IMG/VR virus record: IMGVR_UViG_3300046011_011804
Coordinates: 1 to 21,946 of that record
Reading direction: 5' to 3' (one strand)
Source of the DNA: a virus
Length of the DNA stretch: 21,946 bases
Each line of letters starts with the position of its first letter. The first letter of the stretch is position 1. Shown piece by piece: positions 7,785 to 15,695 of this stretch. A model generated the notes under the pieces. It did no database searches. It was not told where the DNA came from and worked only from the letters and a program-made list of their open reading frames with translations. Position numbers and translations under genes: made by a program.

Positions 7785-9044
7785 ATGCCTCCTCTTTACA
7801 GTGCACGAATCGCCAATTTCGATATCGACCTCCTTGAGATTCAGGATTCATATTCCAGGGCGATTGCCAAATATGAGTTCCCCCTGAGGGATGGTGCGGC
7901 GCTCGATGATATGGGCGGGAGCGCACGGTCAATCAGGTTCGCAGCATTCTTTTTCAATGAGAAATATTCGCGGCACACCGAGTTCGTTGATCTGATAAAT
8001 CAAGACGCTGTAATTCAGTTAACGCACCCAAAGTATGGGATTTTAAACGGCAGAATCACAGATTGGACCGTCCTGCATGACGACCGGGACGAGTACTGCC
8101 AAATCGATATCACCTTTGTTGAGCAGATTATCGGCGAAGAGCTCCAGTATGTGCACAACGTCCTCAGCGCAGCAGAGGGGGCCTTTCTGGCAACCCAGCT
8201 GCAGGCGAAGGATTCCTTTGCTGCTAAGGCTGCAGTTGAGCTTGGCAGCGATGGGCCGGGGGTGCTAACACGGGCTATCACAGGGACCACAAGCCTTGTC
8301 TCTCAGCTGGGCGGTGGAATATCGAGCAAGGCGCGGGCGTTTGTAAAGCGCATCGATGGAGCTGTTCGGGCCGTTGAGGGGCTTTCCCTTGCGGTCCAGA
8401 ATCCCGCAACATCTATCATCACCGCCATTGATTACGGCACAAGCCTACCGGGGAGAGTGGTGGGGGCCGTAACTCAGTGCATCGAGCGCTATGCCGAGGC
8501 AGCCGCCAGCGTTGCATCTTCCCCCGCACAGATGGTTGCCAACCTTAAAAACTCAATCACAGCAATTAAGGCAGCCGCAAGCGGGCTTGAAGATCAGGTT
8601 GGAAAAATCGGTGCATCCTACGCAGCGCTCAAAGTCGCGCAGGTGTTCGCCGAAGATGAAACCGCGCGGGCACAGGCCGGCACGCTGCAGCCATCATTTG
8701 ACATCGAGGGGAACTACATCGCGCAGGACCAGCCCCCGGCAACGCTTACCGTCAATGACCTTGAGGCTGCGGCCTATGCTTCGCGCCAGATGCTTGATGA
8801 GGCGTACCAGGCAGACCGTACTATGACGGGGTTGAAAGAGGCTGGGCTTGCCCTACAGAGGCACGTTGATGTGGTTAAGGGGTCGCGCGAACGGCTAAAA
8901 AAAATAACCATCACCCACCCCACCCCACTGCACGCAATATGCCTGCAAAACGGACTGCCATACTCAGATGCAGAGCGCATCATTAAAATAAACGATATCC
9001 CAGACCCAGCGCGCGTTGAAGGGGAGATCCTGATCTATGCGTGA
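7785..9044 (+). CDS. Mu gpN-like DNA circularisation / tail protein
   Basis: A 419-residue protein whose N-terminal 130 residues match the DNA_circ_N domain found in Mu gpN and relatives: RAIAKYEFPLRDGAALDDMG, then RSIRFAAFFF and a run of short strands with LINQDAVIQLTHPKYGILNG. The middle (about 140-350) is Ala-rich helix. The end has ITHPTPLHAICLQNGLPYSD and NDIPDPARVEGEILIYA, a pattern also seen in small LysM-like baseplate modules. In Mu, N is a tail/baseplate protein that enters the cell with the DNA. The stop overlaps the next start by 8 bases. Confidence 0.8.
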   Translation: MPPLYSARIANFDIDLLEIQDSYSRAIAKYEFPLRDGAALDDMGGSARSIRFAAFFFNEKYSRHTEFVDLINQDAVIQLTHPKYGILNGRITDWTVLHDDRDEYCQIDITFVEQIIGEELQYVHNVLSAAEGAFLATQLQAKDSFAAKAAVELGSDGPGVLTRAITGTTSLVSQLGGGISSKARAFVKRIDGAVRAVEGLSLAVQNPATSIITAIDYGTSLPGRVVGAVTQCIERYAEAAASVASSPAQMVANLKNSITAIKAAASGLEDQVGKIGASYAALKVAQVFAEDETARAQAGTLQPSFDIEGNYIAQDQPPATLTVNDLEAAAYASRQMLDEAYQADRTMTGLKEAGLALQRHVDVVKGSRERLKKITITHPTPLHAICLQNGLPYSDAERIIKINDIPDPARVEGEILIYA

Positions 9045-10047
9045 TTCAGTGCAGCTGCAAATCGGTTCGGTGACCATCGAGAACTTTTTGAGCTACTCGA
9101 TAGCATCGGACATCTACACCGCTGACGACGCATTTAGCGTTGAGCTGGGGAGGCCTGAATTTGAGGTGCCGCTTGGGTCAGAGTGCACCCTGAAAGTAAA
9201 CCGTGTGCCGGTGATGAGCGGCATCGTTGATTCGGTAACAAAGTCATATTCAAAATCTGGGCGGTCCTATTCCATCGCCGGGCGCGATTTGATGTCGCTT
9301 GCGGTGGATAGCTATTGCGAGAATTTCATTTCTCTCGCTGGAAAGCGGTTGGCCGACATTGCCAAATCGCTTTTTGAAACGGTCCCAATCCTTAATCGAA
9401 AACCGATCGTTTATGATGCCGGAATAGAGCGGCTTTCTGTCCCCGCCACCTTTGAGGCGGTATCCCCTGGGCAAACGGTTTTTCAGGTGCTTCGCGACAT
9501 CGCAACCAGCCGCGGGGTGTTGTTTTATTGCCGCCCGGATGGGACCATCGTTTTCAGCCGCCCCAAAAGCAGCGGGTCCGCTCCTTTTTCAGTGCGGGTA
9601 ACCGCGCAGGGCAACGAGTCGGGGGTTATCGAGGGGCGGGCGGTGCGCAGCTGTGCGCAGCACTACCGAAAGATCATCGTTATCGGGCAAAAGCAGGGGG
9701 GGGAGGATGATTCGCCAGAGGATATCAACATTTTGGAAACCATCACCGACGATGAAGCCCCAATTGCAAAGACAATTGTGGTGACCACAACCGATGGCGA
9801 AGCGCCACAAAAGATTGGTGCTGTGATAAAAGAGCAGAATCGCTACCAGGCCTATCAATACGAATACACCTTTGCAGGGCACACTCAGCGGGGGCACGTT
9901 TGGAGGCCGGAGATGTTTTGTCAGGTGTTCGATGATGAGCTTGGTATTCAGCAGCCGCTCTATATCTACGGCTGCGACTACAGCATGAGCAAAAGCGATG
10001 GCGTGAGAACAACCGTCCGCATGGGCCTCCCAGGGGTGATGGTATGA
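9037..10047 (+). CDS. Baseplate hub protein (Mu gpP/gp44-like, phage late-control D family)
   Basis: A 336-residue beta-rich protein between the N-like gene and the spike gene, as in Mu where gp44 (P) forms the baseplate hub ring. The N-terminal part carries strands such as SVELGRPEFEVPLGSECTLKV and VPVMSGIVDSVTKSYSKSG followed by YSIAGRDLMSLAVDS, a combination typical of gpD/gp27-type hub proteins in which two barrels follow one another. Later the stretch FQVLRDIATSRGVLFYCRPDG is also characteristic. Its product should form a trimer under the spike. The start has GGGGAGA at 9021-9027. It overlaps the following gene by four bases (ATGA). Confidence 0.88.
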   Translation: MRDSVQLQIGSVTIENFLSYSIASDIYTADDAFSVELGRPEFEVPLGSECTLKVNRVPVMSGIVDSVTKSYSKSGRSYSIAGRDLMSLAVDSYCENFISLAGKRLADIAKSLFETVPILNRKPIVYDAGIERLSVPATFEAVSPGQTVFQVLRDIATSRGVLFYCRPDGTIVFSRPKSSGSAPFSVRVTAQGNESGVIEGRAVRSCAQHYRKIIVIGQKQGGEDDSPEDINILETITDDEAPIAKTIVVTTTDGEAPQKIGAVIKEQNRYQAYQYEYTFAGHTQRGHVWRPEMFCQVFDDELGIQQPLYIYGCDYSMSKSDGVRTTVRMGLPGVMV

Positions 10048-10550
10048 ACATAATTCGCGGGATAATCCAGTCGGCGGTTGCCTCTGCATCAAAGCTCATG
10101 CGTATCACCGCATCCGGACGCGCAGGAGAGACGATAACCAGCCGAGAGGCAGTGCAGCAGTATGGACTCCAGTCTCGCCCAAAAAGCGGCTCTGAGTGCG
10201 TTATGCTGCAACATGGCGATGTGATTCTGATTGTTGCCAGCGACGATCGGCGATACCGTCTCGCCCTGGAAGAGGGGGACGCTGTTTTGTACAGCGGCAC
10301 AGATAACTATGTGCGGTGCAAAGGGGATGGCGGGATTGAGGTTTGCAGCAGCGGGCCGGTTACCGTTCAGGCTGGTGATATCAGGCTTGGTAGCGAAACT
10401 GCCGCAGAAGTGCGGGCGCTGGTGGATGAGAGGATCGTCACTATTTTCAATGCCCACACTCACGCATTGGGTTCAGGCGTAACTTTGCAACCAGCAACGC
10501 TAATCACTGCGGCGACACCATGCACTACAACCGCGTTAAAGGGTAAATAA
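10044..10550 (+). CDS. Baseplate spike protein (Mu gp45-like) with His-Thr-His metal site
   Basis: A 168-residue protein with an N-terminal OB-like region (ESVMLQHGDVILIVASDDRR-type strands near residues 50-70) and a C-terminal repeat-like beta part with QAGDIRLGS. Near the end, H138-T139-H140 in FNAHTHALGSG is the H-x-H signature that in P2 gpV and related spikes binds an iron ion at the tip of a trimeric needle. Mu gp45 is the matching protein. The spike punctures the outer membrane, which supports a Gram-negative host. It is coupled with the next gene by TAATG at 10548-10552. Confidence 0.85.
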   Translation: MNIIRGIIQSAVASASKLMRITASGRAGETITSREAVQQYGLQSRPKSGSECVMLQHGDVILIVASDDRRYRLALEEGDAVLYSGTDNYVRCKGDGGIEVCSSGPVTVQAGDIRLGSETAAEVRALVDERIVTIFNAHTHALGSGVTLQPATLITAATPCTTTALKGK

Positions 10551-10912
10551 TGCTGGACACGAAAATAACTGTTGCGGCCAACGCGCTGCCAGACATCGAA
10601 AACGAGCTGACCGACTCGCTGCACAACAACATCTTCCTTTCACTCACCATCGAGCGGGGGGCGTGTTTTTGGAATCCCCAGTTTGGGTGCCGCCTCTATC
10701 TGATTAAAAAAATCACTGCTGAGTCAATGCGGCTGGCAGAGCAGTATTGTGCGGAAGCTCTAAAGTGGCTTGTTGATATAAAGCGGGTGACGGAATTTGA
10801 TATCGTTGTCGAGCGTGATCCGGTGGACCAGTACCGGATGAATATCGGCATCACCGCGCACAGAAAATCAGGAACTCAGTTTGAAACCTCAATGCACTAC
10901 AGCATAGTATAA
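10550..10912 (+). CDS. Baseplate protein, Mu gp46-like (gp25/gpW-type wedge protein)
   Basis: A 120-residue protein in the slot between the spike and the J-like wedge gene, with ENELTDSLHNNIFLSLTIER and GACFWNPQFGCRLYLIKKIT, a pattern of the phage GP46 family. The second half has WLVDIKRVTEFDIVVERDPVDQ-like strands as in gp25-fold proteins (T4 gp25, P2 W), which join the sheath to the baseplate. Length matches Mu gp46 (about 140) roughly. The start overlaps the previous stop. Confidence 0.82.
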   Translation: MLDTKITVAANALPDIENELTDSLHNNIFLSLTIERGACFWNPQFGCRLYLIKKITAESMRLAEQYCAEALKWLVDIKRVTEFDIVVERDPVDQYRMNIGITAHRKSGTQFETSMHYSIV

Positions 10913-10922
10913 GGGGCCAACA

Positions 10923-11882
10923 ATGCCAATCGCCATTCGGACATTCGACCAGATCTTAAACGGGATTCTCATTGATTACCAAAATCAAATCCCTGATATC
11001 GACATCGCCCAGGGGACGCTCACCTACATAAAGGCTGCGGTGCTTGCCTCTACCATTTGGAATCTTGAGCGGATGCAAAAATACATCGCTGATGAGCGCT
11101 GGCCAGATGGAACCAGCCGGGCAGCCCTTGAGCGGTGGTGCTCAGTTTATGGGGTTGCTCGCAACAGCGGCGAGGGCGATGCCTCTCTTTTATCGCGCCT
11201 CCTATCGCGCATCCAGCAGCCACCAGCGGGCGGGAATCGATACGATTGGCCGCGATGGGCCAAAGAAGTTTCAGTCCAGCACACCACCAACGGAACAACA
11301 TTCCACGAGTTGGTGCAGAACGCCTATGTTTATGAGAACCTGCGCGGTAGCGGGACGGTAACGGTTGTTATAACCGCAGATCTTTCAAACGCTCCAGCCT
11401 GGGTTTCCGGCGTTGCGTATTCTGATGGCGAGTTCGTGGTTTATAACTCAAAGCCATACCTGTGCATCCAGACCCACTCTACCGCACAAATCCCCGCATC
11501 GAGCGAGGATTATTGGGAGGATTACGAACAGGGGGCATCTGATGACCTGCTGAATGAGATCACCGACTATCTTGATACCCGTAGACCGCTTGGCGTGTGG
11601 GATTACATCGTGTTGGCACCGGTGCGGAAAACTCAGAGTGTGTCCATCCAGATTTTTGGCACCGACGCGGTTGAGGATGTGATTCGAGACGAAATTGAAA
11701 GCTACATGAAAAACATTGAGCCTGGAAAACCTCTTTACAGATCACAGTTGGTCGCGATTGCGGTGGAGAACGGCGCAGATAACGCTATTGTGAATAGTCC
11801 GTTTGATGATGTTACCTGTGAGGCTGGACCGTTGATATTCGAGCGCATTTGGCCGGGCACATTAACCGTTGTGAGTGTGTGA
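10923..11882 (+). CDS. Baseplate wedge protein (Mu gp47/J-like) with inserted carbohydrate-binding-like module
   Basis: A 319-residue protein. Residues 1-150 resemble the N-terminus of gp47/gpJ wedge proteins (FDQILNGILIDYQNQIPDID, then SAALERW-like and VYGVARNSGEGDASLLSRLL), and residues 204-319 resume with DLLNEITDYLDTRRPLGVW and VQSVSIQIFG-type strands. Between them, about 156-203 (bases 11388-11531), lies a short unit rich in aromatic residues: W160-x-x-G-x-x-Y166-x-x-G, then V-x-Y174-x-x-K-x-Y-x-C181, H185 and a final W198. This is the pattern of CBM5/12 (ChtBD3-like) sugar-binding modules. AAGGGG at 10911-10916 precedes the start by 6 bases. The baseplate role is firm and the sugar-binding role is inferred. 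Confidence 0.83.
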   Translation: MPIAIRTFDQILNGILIDYQNQIPDIDIAQGTLTYIKAAVLASTIWNLERMQKYIADERWPDGTSRAALERWCSVYGVARNSGEGDASLLSRLLSRIQQPPAGGNRYDWPRWAKEVSVQHTTNGTTFHELVQNAYVYENLRGSGTVTVVITADLSNAPAWVSGVAYSDGEFVVYNSKPYLCIQTHSTAQIPASSEDYWEDYEQGASDDLLNEITDYLDTRRPLGVWDYIVLAPVRKTQSVSIQIFGTDAVEDVIRDEIESYMKNIEPGKPLYRSQLVAIAVENGADNAIVNSPFDDVTCEAGPLIFERIWPGTLTVVSV

Positions 11883-11884
11883 TT

Positions 11885-12436
11885 ATGAAAATACTGCAGC
11901 TGTGGTTTGGAGAGAAAGCGCCTGAGCACGTTTTGGAGTGCATGCGGCACAATCAGGCTCTCGGGCATGAATACTGCTTATGCTCTCACTCTAATTTTTT
12001 GGATGCAGAGCGGTTTGTGCGCATCGATGATGCGTTACAGGAGAGTGGCATTGCTGAGGTTGTGGCATCAATGCGCAGAGGGAACAAACTACTGGCTACC
12101 GTTGATTTGCTGCGCATCTGGTTTGCGGCGCGCGAGCGGCTTTTGTATCTGGATGCTGATTGTAAGCTTGTAGGTGACCTTGGGGACCTTGGCGACGATA
12201 CCTGGTTTGTTCGTGATAAGCGAACGGGGCTGATGCTTGACTATTACGCCATCTATAGTGGAGACTCTTCTTTTTGCGCGGAGATGCTTGGGGATATACT
12301 CAAACACATGACTGCTGTCGGTGGTTACATGGATTTTGAGTGTTATCGATATATCAACCGCAACGCGCAAGCGGTGAAGCATTTCGACCCGGCAAACTTT
12401 ATGCACCTTGAGAATCGGTCATGGAGGCGCGGATGA
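11885..12436 (+). CDS. GT32-like glycosyltransferase in the tail locus
   Basis: A 183-residue protein starting MKILQLWFGEKAPEH, close to the start of GT32/GT8-type sugar transferases. Three of their landmarks are present in order: ATVDLLRIWFAARERLLYLD with D74 and R77, the metal-binding D90-A91-D92 in LDADCKLV, and a C-terminal H174-x5-W180 (MHLENRSW). It should therefore add a sugar from a nucleotide sugar, with Mn or Mg. It lacks a signal peptide or membrane helix, so it would act in the cytoplasm. The ATG at 11885 was taken rather than a far upstream in-frame GTG at 11849, which would overlap gp47. The ribosome site is weak, so translation may be coupled to gp47, 2 bases upstream. Substrate unknown: the tail protein next door or host surface sugars are both possible. 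Confidence 0.72.
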   Translation: MKILQLWFGEKAPEHVLECMRHNQALGHEYCLCSHSNFLDAERFVRIDDALQESGIAEVVASMRRGNKLLATVDLLRIWFAARERLLYLDADCKLVGDLGDLGDDTWFVRDKRTGLMLDYYAIYSGDSSFCAEMLGDILKHMTAVGGYMDFECYRYINRNAQAVKHFDPANFMHLENRSWRRG

Positions 12437-13347
12437 GCACTTATTACTTTGATATATCTCCAAATTATGACCCTCCAGAGATAACGGCACCATATTATCA
12501 CTATCTGAACAAGGCCGACCCTGGTTGTTGGTATGACCTGTTAGAGTTCACCAGTGCGGACGCAGATAATACAACGGACATCGTGATTTACGGGTTCCGG
12601 GATATTACCGAGCCTGTTTCGTTCGTTTATAATGGCGGTGGCTGGGACGAACAGTTTTTGGGAATAAAATTCAATGGTTGGGACAGGGCAGACGGATTTG
12701 CACCATGGGGGATAACGGGGAGCTATGTTCTATTTCCGACCGATGCAAAGGTAACTCGATTTTGCACTGATGATGCCATTGTAAATAATCACTATTTTGA
12801 CACAACGCTAAAGTGCTGCTATCTCAAAAGCGAATCGCCAATAATTTTGAACTCGGTTATATCTGCATTCGGATGCACAGTTTCAGCTCCAGTGTTTGAT
12901 CTCGGATATTCAGAAACGGACGATGAACAATACTCATTTGTTGGGTGCGTTTTTAAGGTTGCTGCGTTCAGCTCGTTGTTTGCGCAGGGGTGGGTCACCG
13001 GGGGAATCTCCTTTCGTGATTGCGTTTTCATTGGCACTACTCAAGGTGATGTTGAGACAGATCTGAGCAATGTGCAAAACCTTGAGATCACAAACTGCAC
13101 ATTTGTTCCTGCGGTTTCGTTTGCATTCCCTGATGCCAGCAACGTTTCGGCGCTGTCACTGGATTACAACAAATCCGGTCTGGCAAAAGTGGCGCCTGAA
13201 ACATTTGCCACCGAAGAGTATGATTTTGGATTCTCGGATTCTTACCGGGACGGATACGGTGCGTGGTTTTTTTCGATACCACCAGACAATGCGCACTTTC
13301 CAAAGCGCAACGAAATTAACATGCTTTTCCCCAACAGGTATCGGTGA
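12433..13347 (+). CDS. Probable beta-helix tail surface protein (unrecognised family)
   Basis: A 304-residue acidic protein, beginning MSTYYFDISPNYDPPEI, which I do not recognise. From about residue 125 to 245 it has repeated short rungs of alternating hydrophobic residues with FVGCVFKVAAF, ISFRDCVFIGTT and LEITNCTFVPA, the look of a right-handed parallel beta-helix as in phage tailspikes. An N-terminal domain of about 110 residues is rich in Asp, Tyr and Trp. The start at 12433 overlaps the glycosyltransferase stop (ATGA) and follows TGGAGG at 12422-12427 by 5 bases, so the two genes are tightly coupled. It could be a side fibre or spike, or the substrate of the glycosyltransferase. Function is inference. 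Confidence 0.6.
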   Translation: MSTYYFDISPNYDPPEITAPYYHYLNKADPGCWYDLLEFTSADADNTTDIVIYGFRDITEPVSFVYNGGGWDEQFLGIKFNGWDRADGFAPWGITGSYVLFPTDAKVTRFCTDDAIVNNHYFDTTLKCCYLKSESPIILNSVISAFGCTVSAPVFDLGYSETDDEQYSFVGCVFKVAAFSSLFAQGWVTGGISFRDCVFIGTTQGDVETDLSNVQNLEITNCTFVPAVSFAFPDASNVSALSLDYNKSGLAKVAPETFATEEYDFGFSDSYRDGYGAWFFSIPPDNAHFPKRNEINMLFPNRYR

Positions 13348-13350
13348 TAT

Positions 13351-13869
13351 ATGTTCCATTTTGGGCAGACATTCAACGCTGAGGTTGATGTTGAGGCAAG
13401 GGCCTTGCTGATTGTTGATGGTTTGGCAAAAACGCTGCGCGATGAGTTATTCCCCGATGGCGCAACCGATGCAGGCACCATGGAAGATTGGGAGAGGCTT
13501 GTCGGGATAAACGGCGGTTCCAGCGTCACAAGCGAGGGCGATCGGCGCAATGCAATTATCGCGAGCCTCAGAGCAACCAACGCCATAACGGTTGCGGCAT
13601 TTGAGAGCATCGCCGGGGGGTTTGGATATACGATTGGTCCAGCCGGAACGCCAGGCAAACACCTGCGCATTGTTGAGGGGAACCAGTGGCCAGCCTTTCG
13701 CGCGGGAATATCAAAGGCGGGCGACAAGGTGTATTCCTCGTACGCGGGAGACTACACCCCCTACACCGTGCGGGTATATGGAACTGACGTAACGACAAAC
13801 TCAGAGTTGCAGAGAATTTTTAATAAGGCGAAACCAGCGGGCATAACCTTTATTTTTGTCAACGAATAG
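13351..13869 (+). CDS. Mu gp48-like tail protein (DUF2313)
   Basis: A 172-residue protein with an acidic helical N-terminus and the signature TMEDWERLVGI at residues 43-53, then EGDRRNAIIASLRATNAITVA, found in Mu gp48/YmfQ (DUF2313). Its C-terminal half (SYAGDYTPYTVRVYGTD and KAKPAGITFIFVNE) ends as family members do. Related tail proteins link the baseplate to fibres. Normally it follows gp47 directly. Here two genes of a different kind have come between them. The ATG at 13351 is 3 bases after the previous stop, so translation is probably coupled. Confidence 0.85.
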   Translation: MFHFGQTFNAEVDVEARALLIVDGLAKTLRDELFPDGATDAGTMEDWERLVGINGGSSVTSEGDRRNAIIASLRATNAITVAAFESIAGGFGYTIGPAGTPGKHLRIVEGNQWPAFRAGISKAGDKVYSSYAGDYTPYTVRVYGTDVTTNSELQRIFNKAKPAGITFIFVNE

Positions 13870-13877
13870 GAATTATC

Positions 13878-14681
13878 ATGTTAGCAAAAACGACTTTTAT
13901 TGACGGCACAACCGTTGAACCTGCATGGCTAAACAGCATCCCCGCCCGAAATTGCGAGCCACTGATAAATTATATAGGTGGCATGGATATGTTTTTTAGC
14001 AGTGCTCCCAGTGCTGTTATTGGTGTTCGACCAGGGGTTGCTACCTGCTGGGGGTCGTCGGAATATATTGCTCTAAGTAATACCTGTTATAAAAATATTG
14101 AAAACACATGGGTTGCTGGAAGCGGAGTAGGAGGCAGGCCTCCGGCGGTTGAGCTTCAATGGAATCGCTTCTACCATGTTTTTGTAATATGCAACACGAC
14201 AACTGGGGTAGTAGATTGCGGCTTCGATACAAGTATTTCCGCTAATAATTTGCTTCAATATAGCGGGTACAACCTGCATAGGAGGGTTGGCTCAGTGTAT
14301 TATGCTGGCAGTTCGCTTAAAATATTGCCGTTTTTGCAGTACGGCGACATGGTGATCTATAACTTCCTTGGTATCGATAATCTGGTTGCTCTGCCTGCAG
14401 ACAACGTACAGCGCTTTCGCCATACTTATTCACCACCCTGCAAGACAACTCTGATATGCAAGACGACTGGGTTAGTTGGCGGGTCCGCCCATGTATGGCC
14501 TTGTGGGATTGGAGAAGGCGCAAACTTTGCGACTTCGGAGCTTTATGCCATCGCGGCGCCATTTAGTTATGCGTTAGTTGCGACTGATTATGATGGGTAT
14601 ATTAACGTTAGGCGCAATGCCTCCGTCACATCATGCCAACTGAGTATACTTGGCTACTATGACCGTCGGGTTTTAGAGTAA
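13878..14681 (+). CDS. Short tail fibre protein
   Basis: A 267-residue protein that begins TTFIDGTTVEPAWLNSI, an attachment motif found at the start of many phage fibre proteins. The central block (about residues 90-170), with WNRFYHVFVI, VDCGFDTSISANNLL, RVGSVYYAGS and LPFLQYGDM, is a widespread fibre C-terminal beta domain. There are no collagen-like or long repeated shaft regions, so it should be stubby. No fibre assembly chaperone follows. The start has AGGA at 13868-13871. As the last gene of the rightward structural run it is the expected place for the host-range determinant. Confidence 0.82.
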   Translation: MLAKTTFIDGTTVEPAWLNSIPARNCEPLINYIGGMDMFFSSAPSAVIGVRPGVATCWGSSEYIALSNTCYKNIENTWVAGSGVGGRPPAVELQWNRFYHVFVICNTTTGVVDCGFDTSISANNLLQYSGYNLHRRVGSVYYAGSSLKILPFLQYGDMVIYNFLGIDNLVALPADNVQRFRHTYSPPCKTTLICKTTGLVGGSAHVWPCGIGEGANFATSELYAIAAPFSYALVATDYDGYINVRRNASVTSCQLSILGYYDRRVLE

Positions 14682-14739
14682 TTGAACCATTGATTAATCG
14701 CCGTGTATGACGCTGGAATGACACAGGATACTCAACTTT

Positions 14740-15144
14740 TCACCGCTTGTGTATAGATCCACTCATCACATACCCTTCTGCGCCTGCAAAATCACCCGCG
14801 ATAATGCGCACAAGCCCCCATCCGAAACCTGAGTCGAGATAATCGGCTCTTGTTTCGTTTGGGACAACAAGCACTTTCCCTTTTGTGATCATCTCGTCAG
14901 CAGCTCGACCATTCTGGGCCCCCATAAACCGGACAAACTCCTTATGGTCTTGCAGGCTTCGCGCCAGATATACGCTTTTAACGCCAAAGCGCAAAACACA
15001 CTCTTCCCCTGGGAGTGACATCTCCTCAGCCGCTTTTTCTGTACTTGGTGAGCTGTCTTCGCTTTGCTTGTTCTTTTCGGCAATTGCACCGAGATACAGT
15101 ATAAATACGAATATGATCGCGACAGTCCCCAAGAACGCCTTCAT
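14740..15144 (-). CDS. Membrane-anchored SH3-like moron protein
   Basis: A 134-residue protein starting MKAFLGTVAIIFVFILYLGA, with a single N-terminal hydrophobic helix (about residues 4-22). A Ser/Glu/Lys-rich linker (23-43) follows, then a globular part. Near the end, GFGWGLVRIIAGDFAGAEGYV followed by MSGS resembles a bacterial SH3 domain. It is read opposite to the structural genes, has its own promoter and a strong ribosome site (AAGGTGG, 6 bases before the ATG), so it can be expressed in the lysogen. The ATG at 15144 was chosen over two upstream ATGs because of that site. This fits a lysogenic-conversion gene. Superinfection exclusion is one possible function, not proven. Confidence 0.65.
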   Translation of the reverse strand: MKAFLGTVAIIFVFILYLGAIAEKNKQSEDSSPSTEKAAEEMSLPGEECVLRFGVKSVYLARSLQDHKEFVRFMGAQNGRAADEMITKGKVLVVPNETRADYLDSGFGWGLVRIIAGDFAGAEGYVMSGSIHKR

Positions 15145-15207
15145 TTGAAACCACCTTTTAAAAAAGAAAGTTGGCATTTTCCGCCCGGTGATAGTCCGGC
15201 ATTTCAA

Positions 15208-15237
15208 ATTATAGCATAAACCACACTAAAAGAACAA
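15208..15237 (-). promoter_or_regulatory. Extended -10 promoter for the moron
   Basis: On the minus strand TGCTATAAT is a perfect extended -10 element (TATAAT at 15208-15213 and TG two bases before it). A poor -35, TTGTTC at 15232-15237, lies 18 bases upstream. Extended -10 promoters tolerate a weak -35. The transcript would have a leader of about 55 bases before the ATG at 15144. Confidence 0.65.
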
Positions 15238-15245
15238 CCAGCAGT

Positions 15246-15674
15246 CTATAGGACCGTTTTGGGCTCGGTCCTGGTCTGCTCCTTCTCCCCCTTCCTCTCG
15301 TGCCCACCCACCGGGTTCCTCAGTCCCGTGCGATACCCATGTTGTTTTGATGAGAGCGCGACCTCCGTGCGCTCAAGTACCTTATCGATCCTCTCTAACA
15401 TGTCCTTATACATCCGGTAGGCCATATCGGCTTGGCCACGGTAGTAATCGGTTGAGTTTTCGTCTACAGAATCAACCGCAATTACCGCATCAGGTTGTTT
15501 TTGCGGACCTATAAAGCCAACACTTTCAAGTTTAAACATCATTCTCTCAGAAATACTATTCCTTTTTATCGCACTTTGCACAGCTTGTTGAGAGACACCA
15601 AGTTTTTTTGCGAACTCAATCTGTGTAAGCGAGTGTTGTTCCATCAATGAAATCAACAACTTACGAGGCTCCAT
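15246..15674 (-). CDS. CI-type phage repressor (HTH XRE family), no S24 peptidase domain
   Basis: A 142-residue protein with an N-terminal helix-turn-helix (about residues 5-50): LISLMEQHSLTQIEFAKKLG followed by VSQQAVQSAIKR. The rest is a polar linker, a helix at about 75-107 (DMAYRMYKDMLERIDKVLER) that could form a coiled-coil dimer, and a basic tail. There is no LexA/S24 autocleavage region, so RecA-driven cleavage is not expected. The start at 15674 was chosen because GGGGGTGA lies about 5 bases upstream. A longer reading from 15773 would cover the promoter region. It is divergent from the early operon, the classic position of a lysogeny repressor. Its own promoter was not resolved. Confidence 0.78.
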   Translation of the reverse strand: MEPRKLLISLMEQHSLTQIEFAKKLGVSQQAVQSAIKRNSISERMMFKLESVGFIGPQKQPDAVIAVDSVDENSTDYYRGQADMAYRMYKDMLERIDKVLERTEVALSSKQHGYRTGLRNPVGGHERKGEKEQTRTEPKTVL

Positions 15675-15695
15675 TGTTTCACCCCCTAAAAAATA

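Noticed and set aside
6883-7932. A 349-codon open frame on the minus strand across the tape measure and N genes
   Set aside because: It lies exactly opposite two well-supported genes, has Ser/Pro/Phe-rich translation with no domain and no good ribosome site. It is a shadow of the coding strand.
11849-11884. Upstream start for the glycosyltransferase at 11849
   Set aside because: It would begin inside the gp47 gene and add a short tail of no family resemblance (AGHINRCECVI). The ATG at 11885 starts at the family's usual first strand.
15251-15271. Hairpin GGACCG/CGGTCC at the 3' end of the repressor gene
   Set aside because: It lies in the last codons, has a 6-bp stem and no T run on the minus strand, so it is not a convincing terminator.
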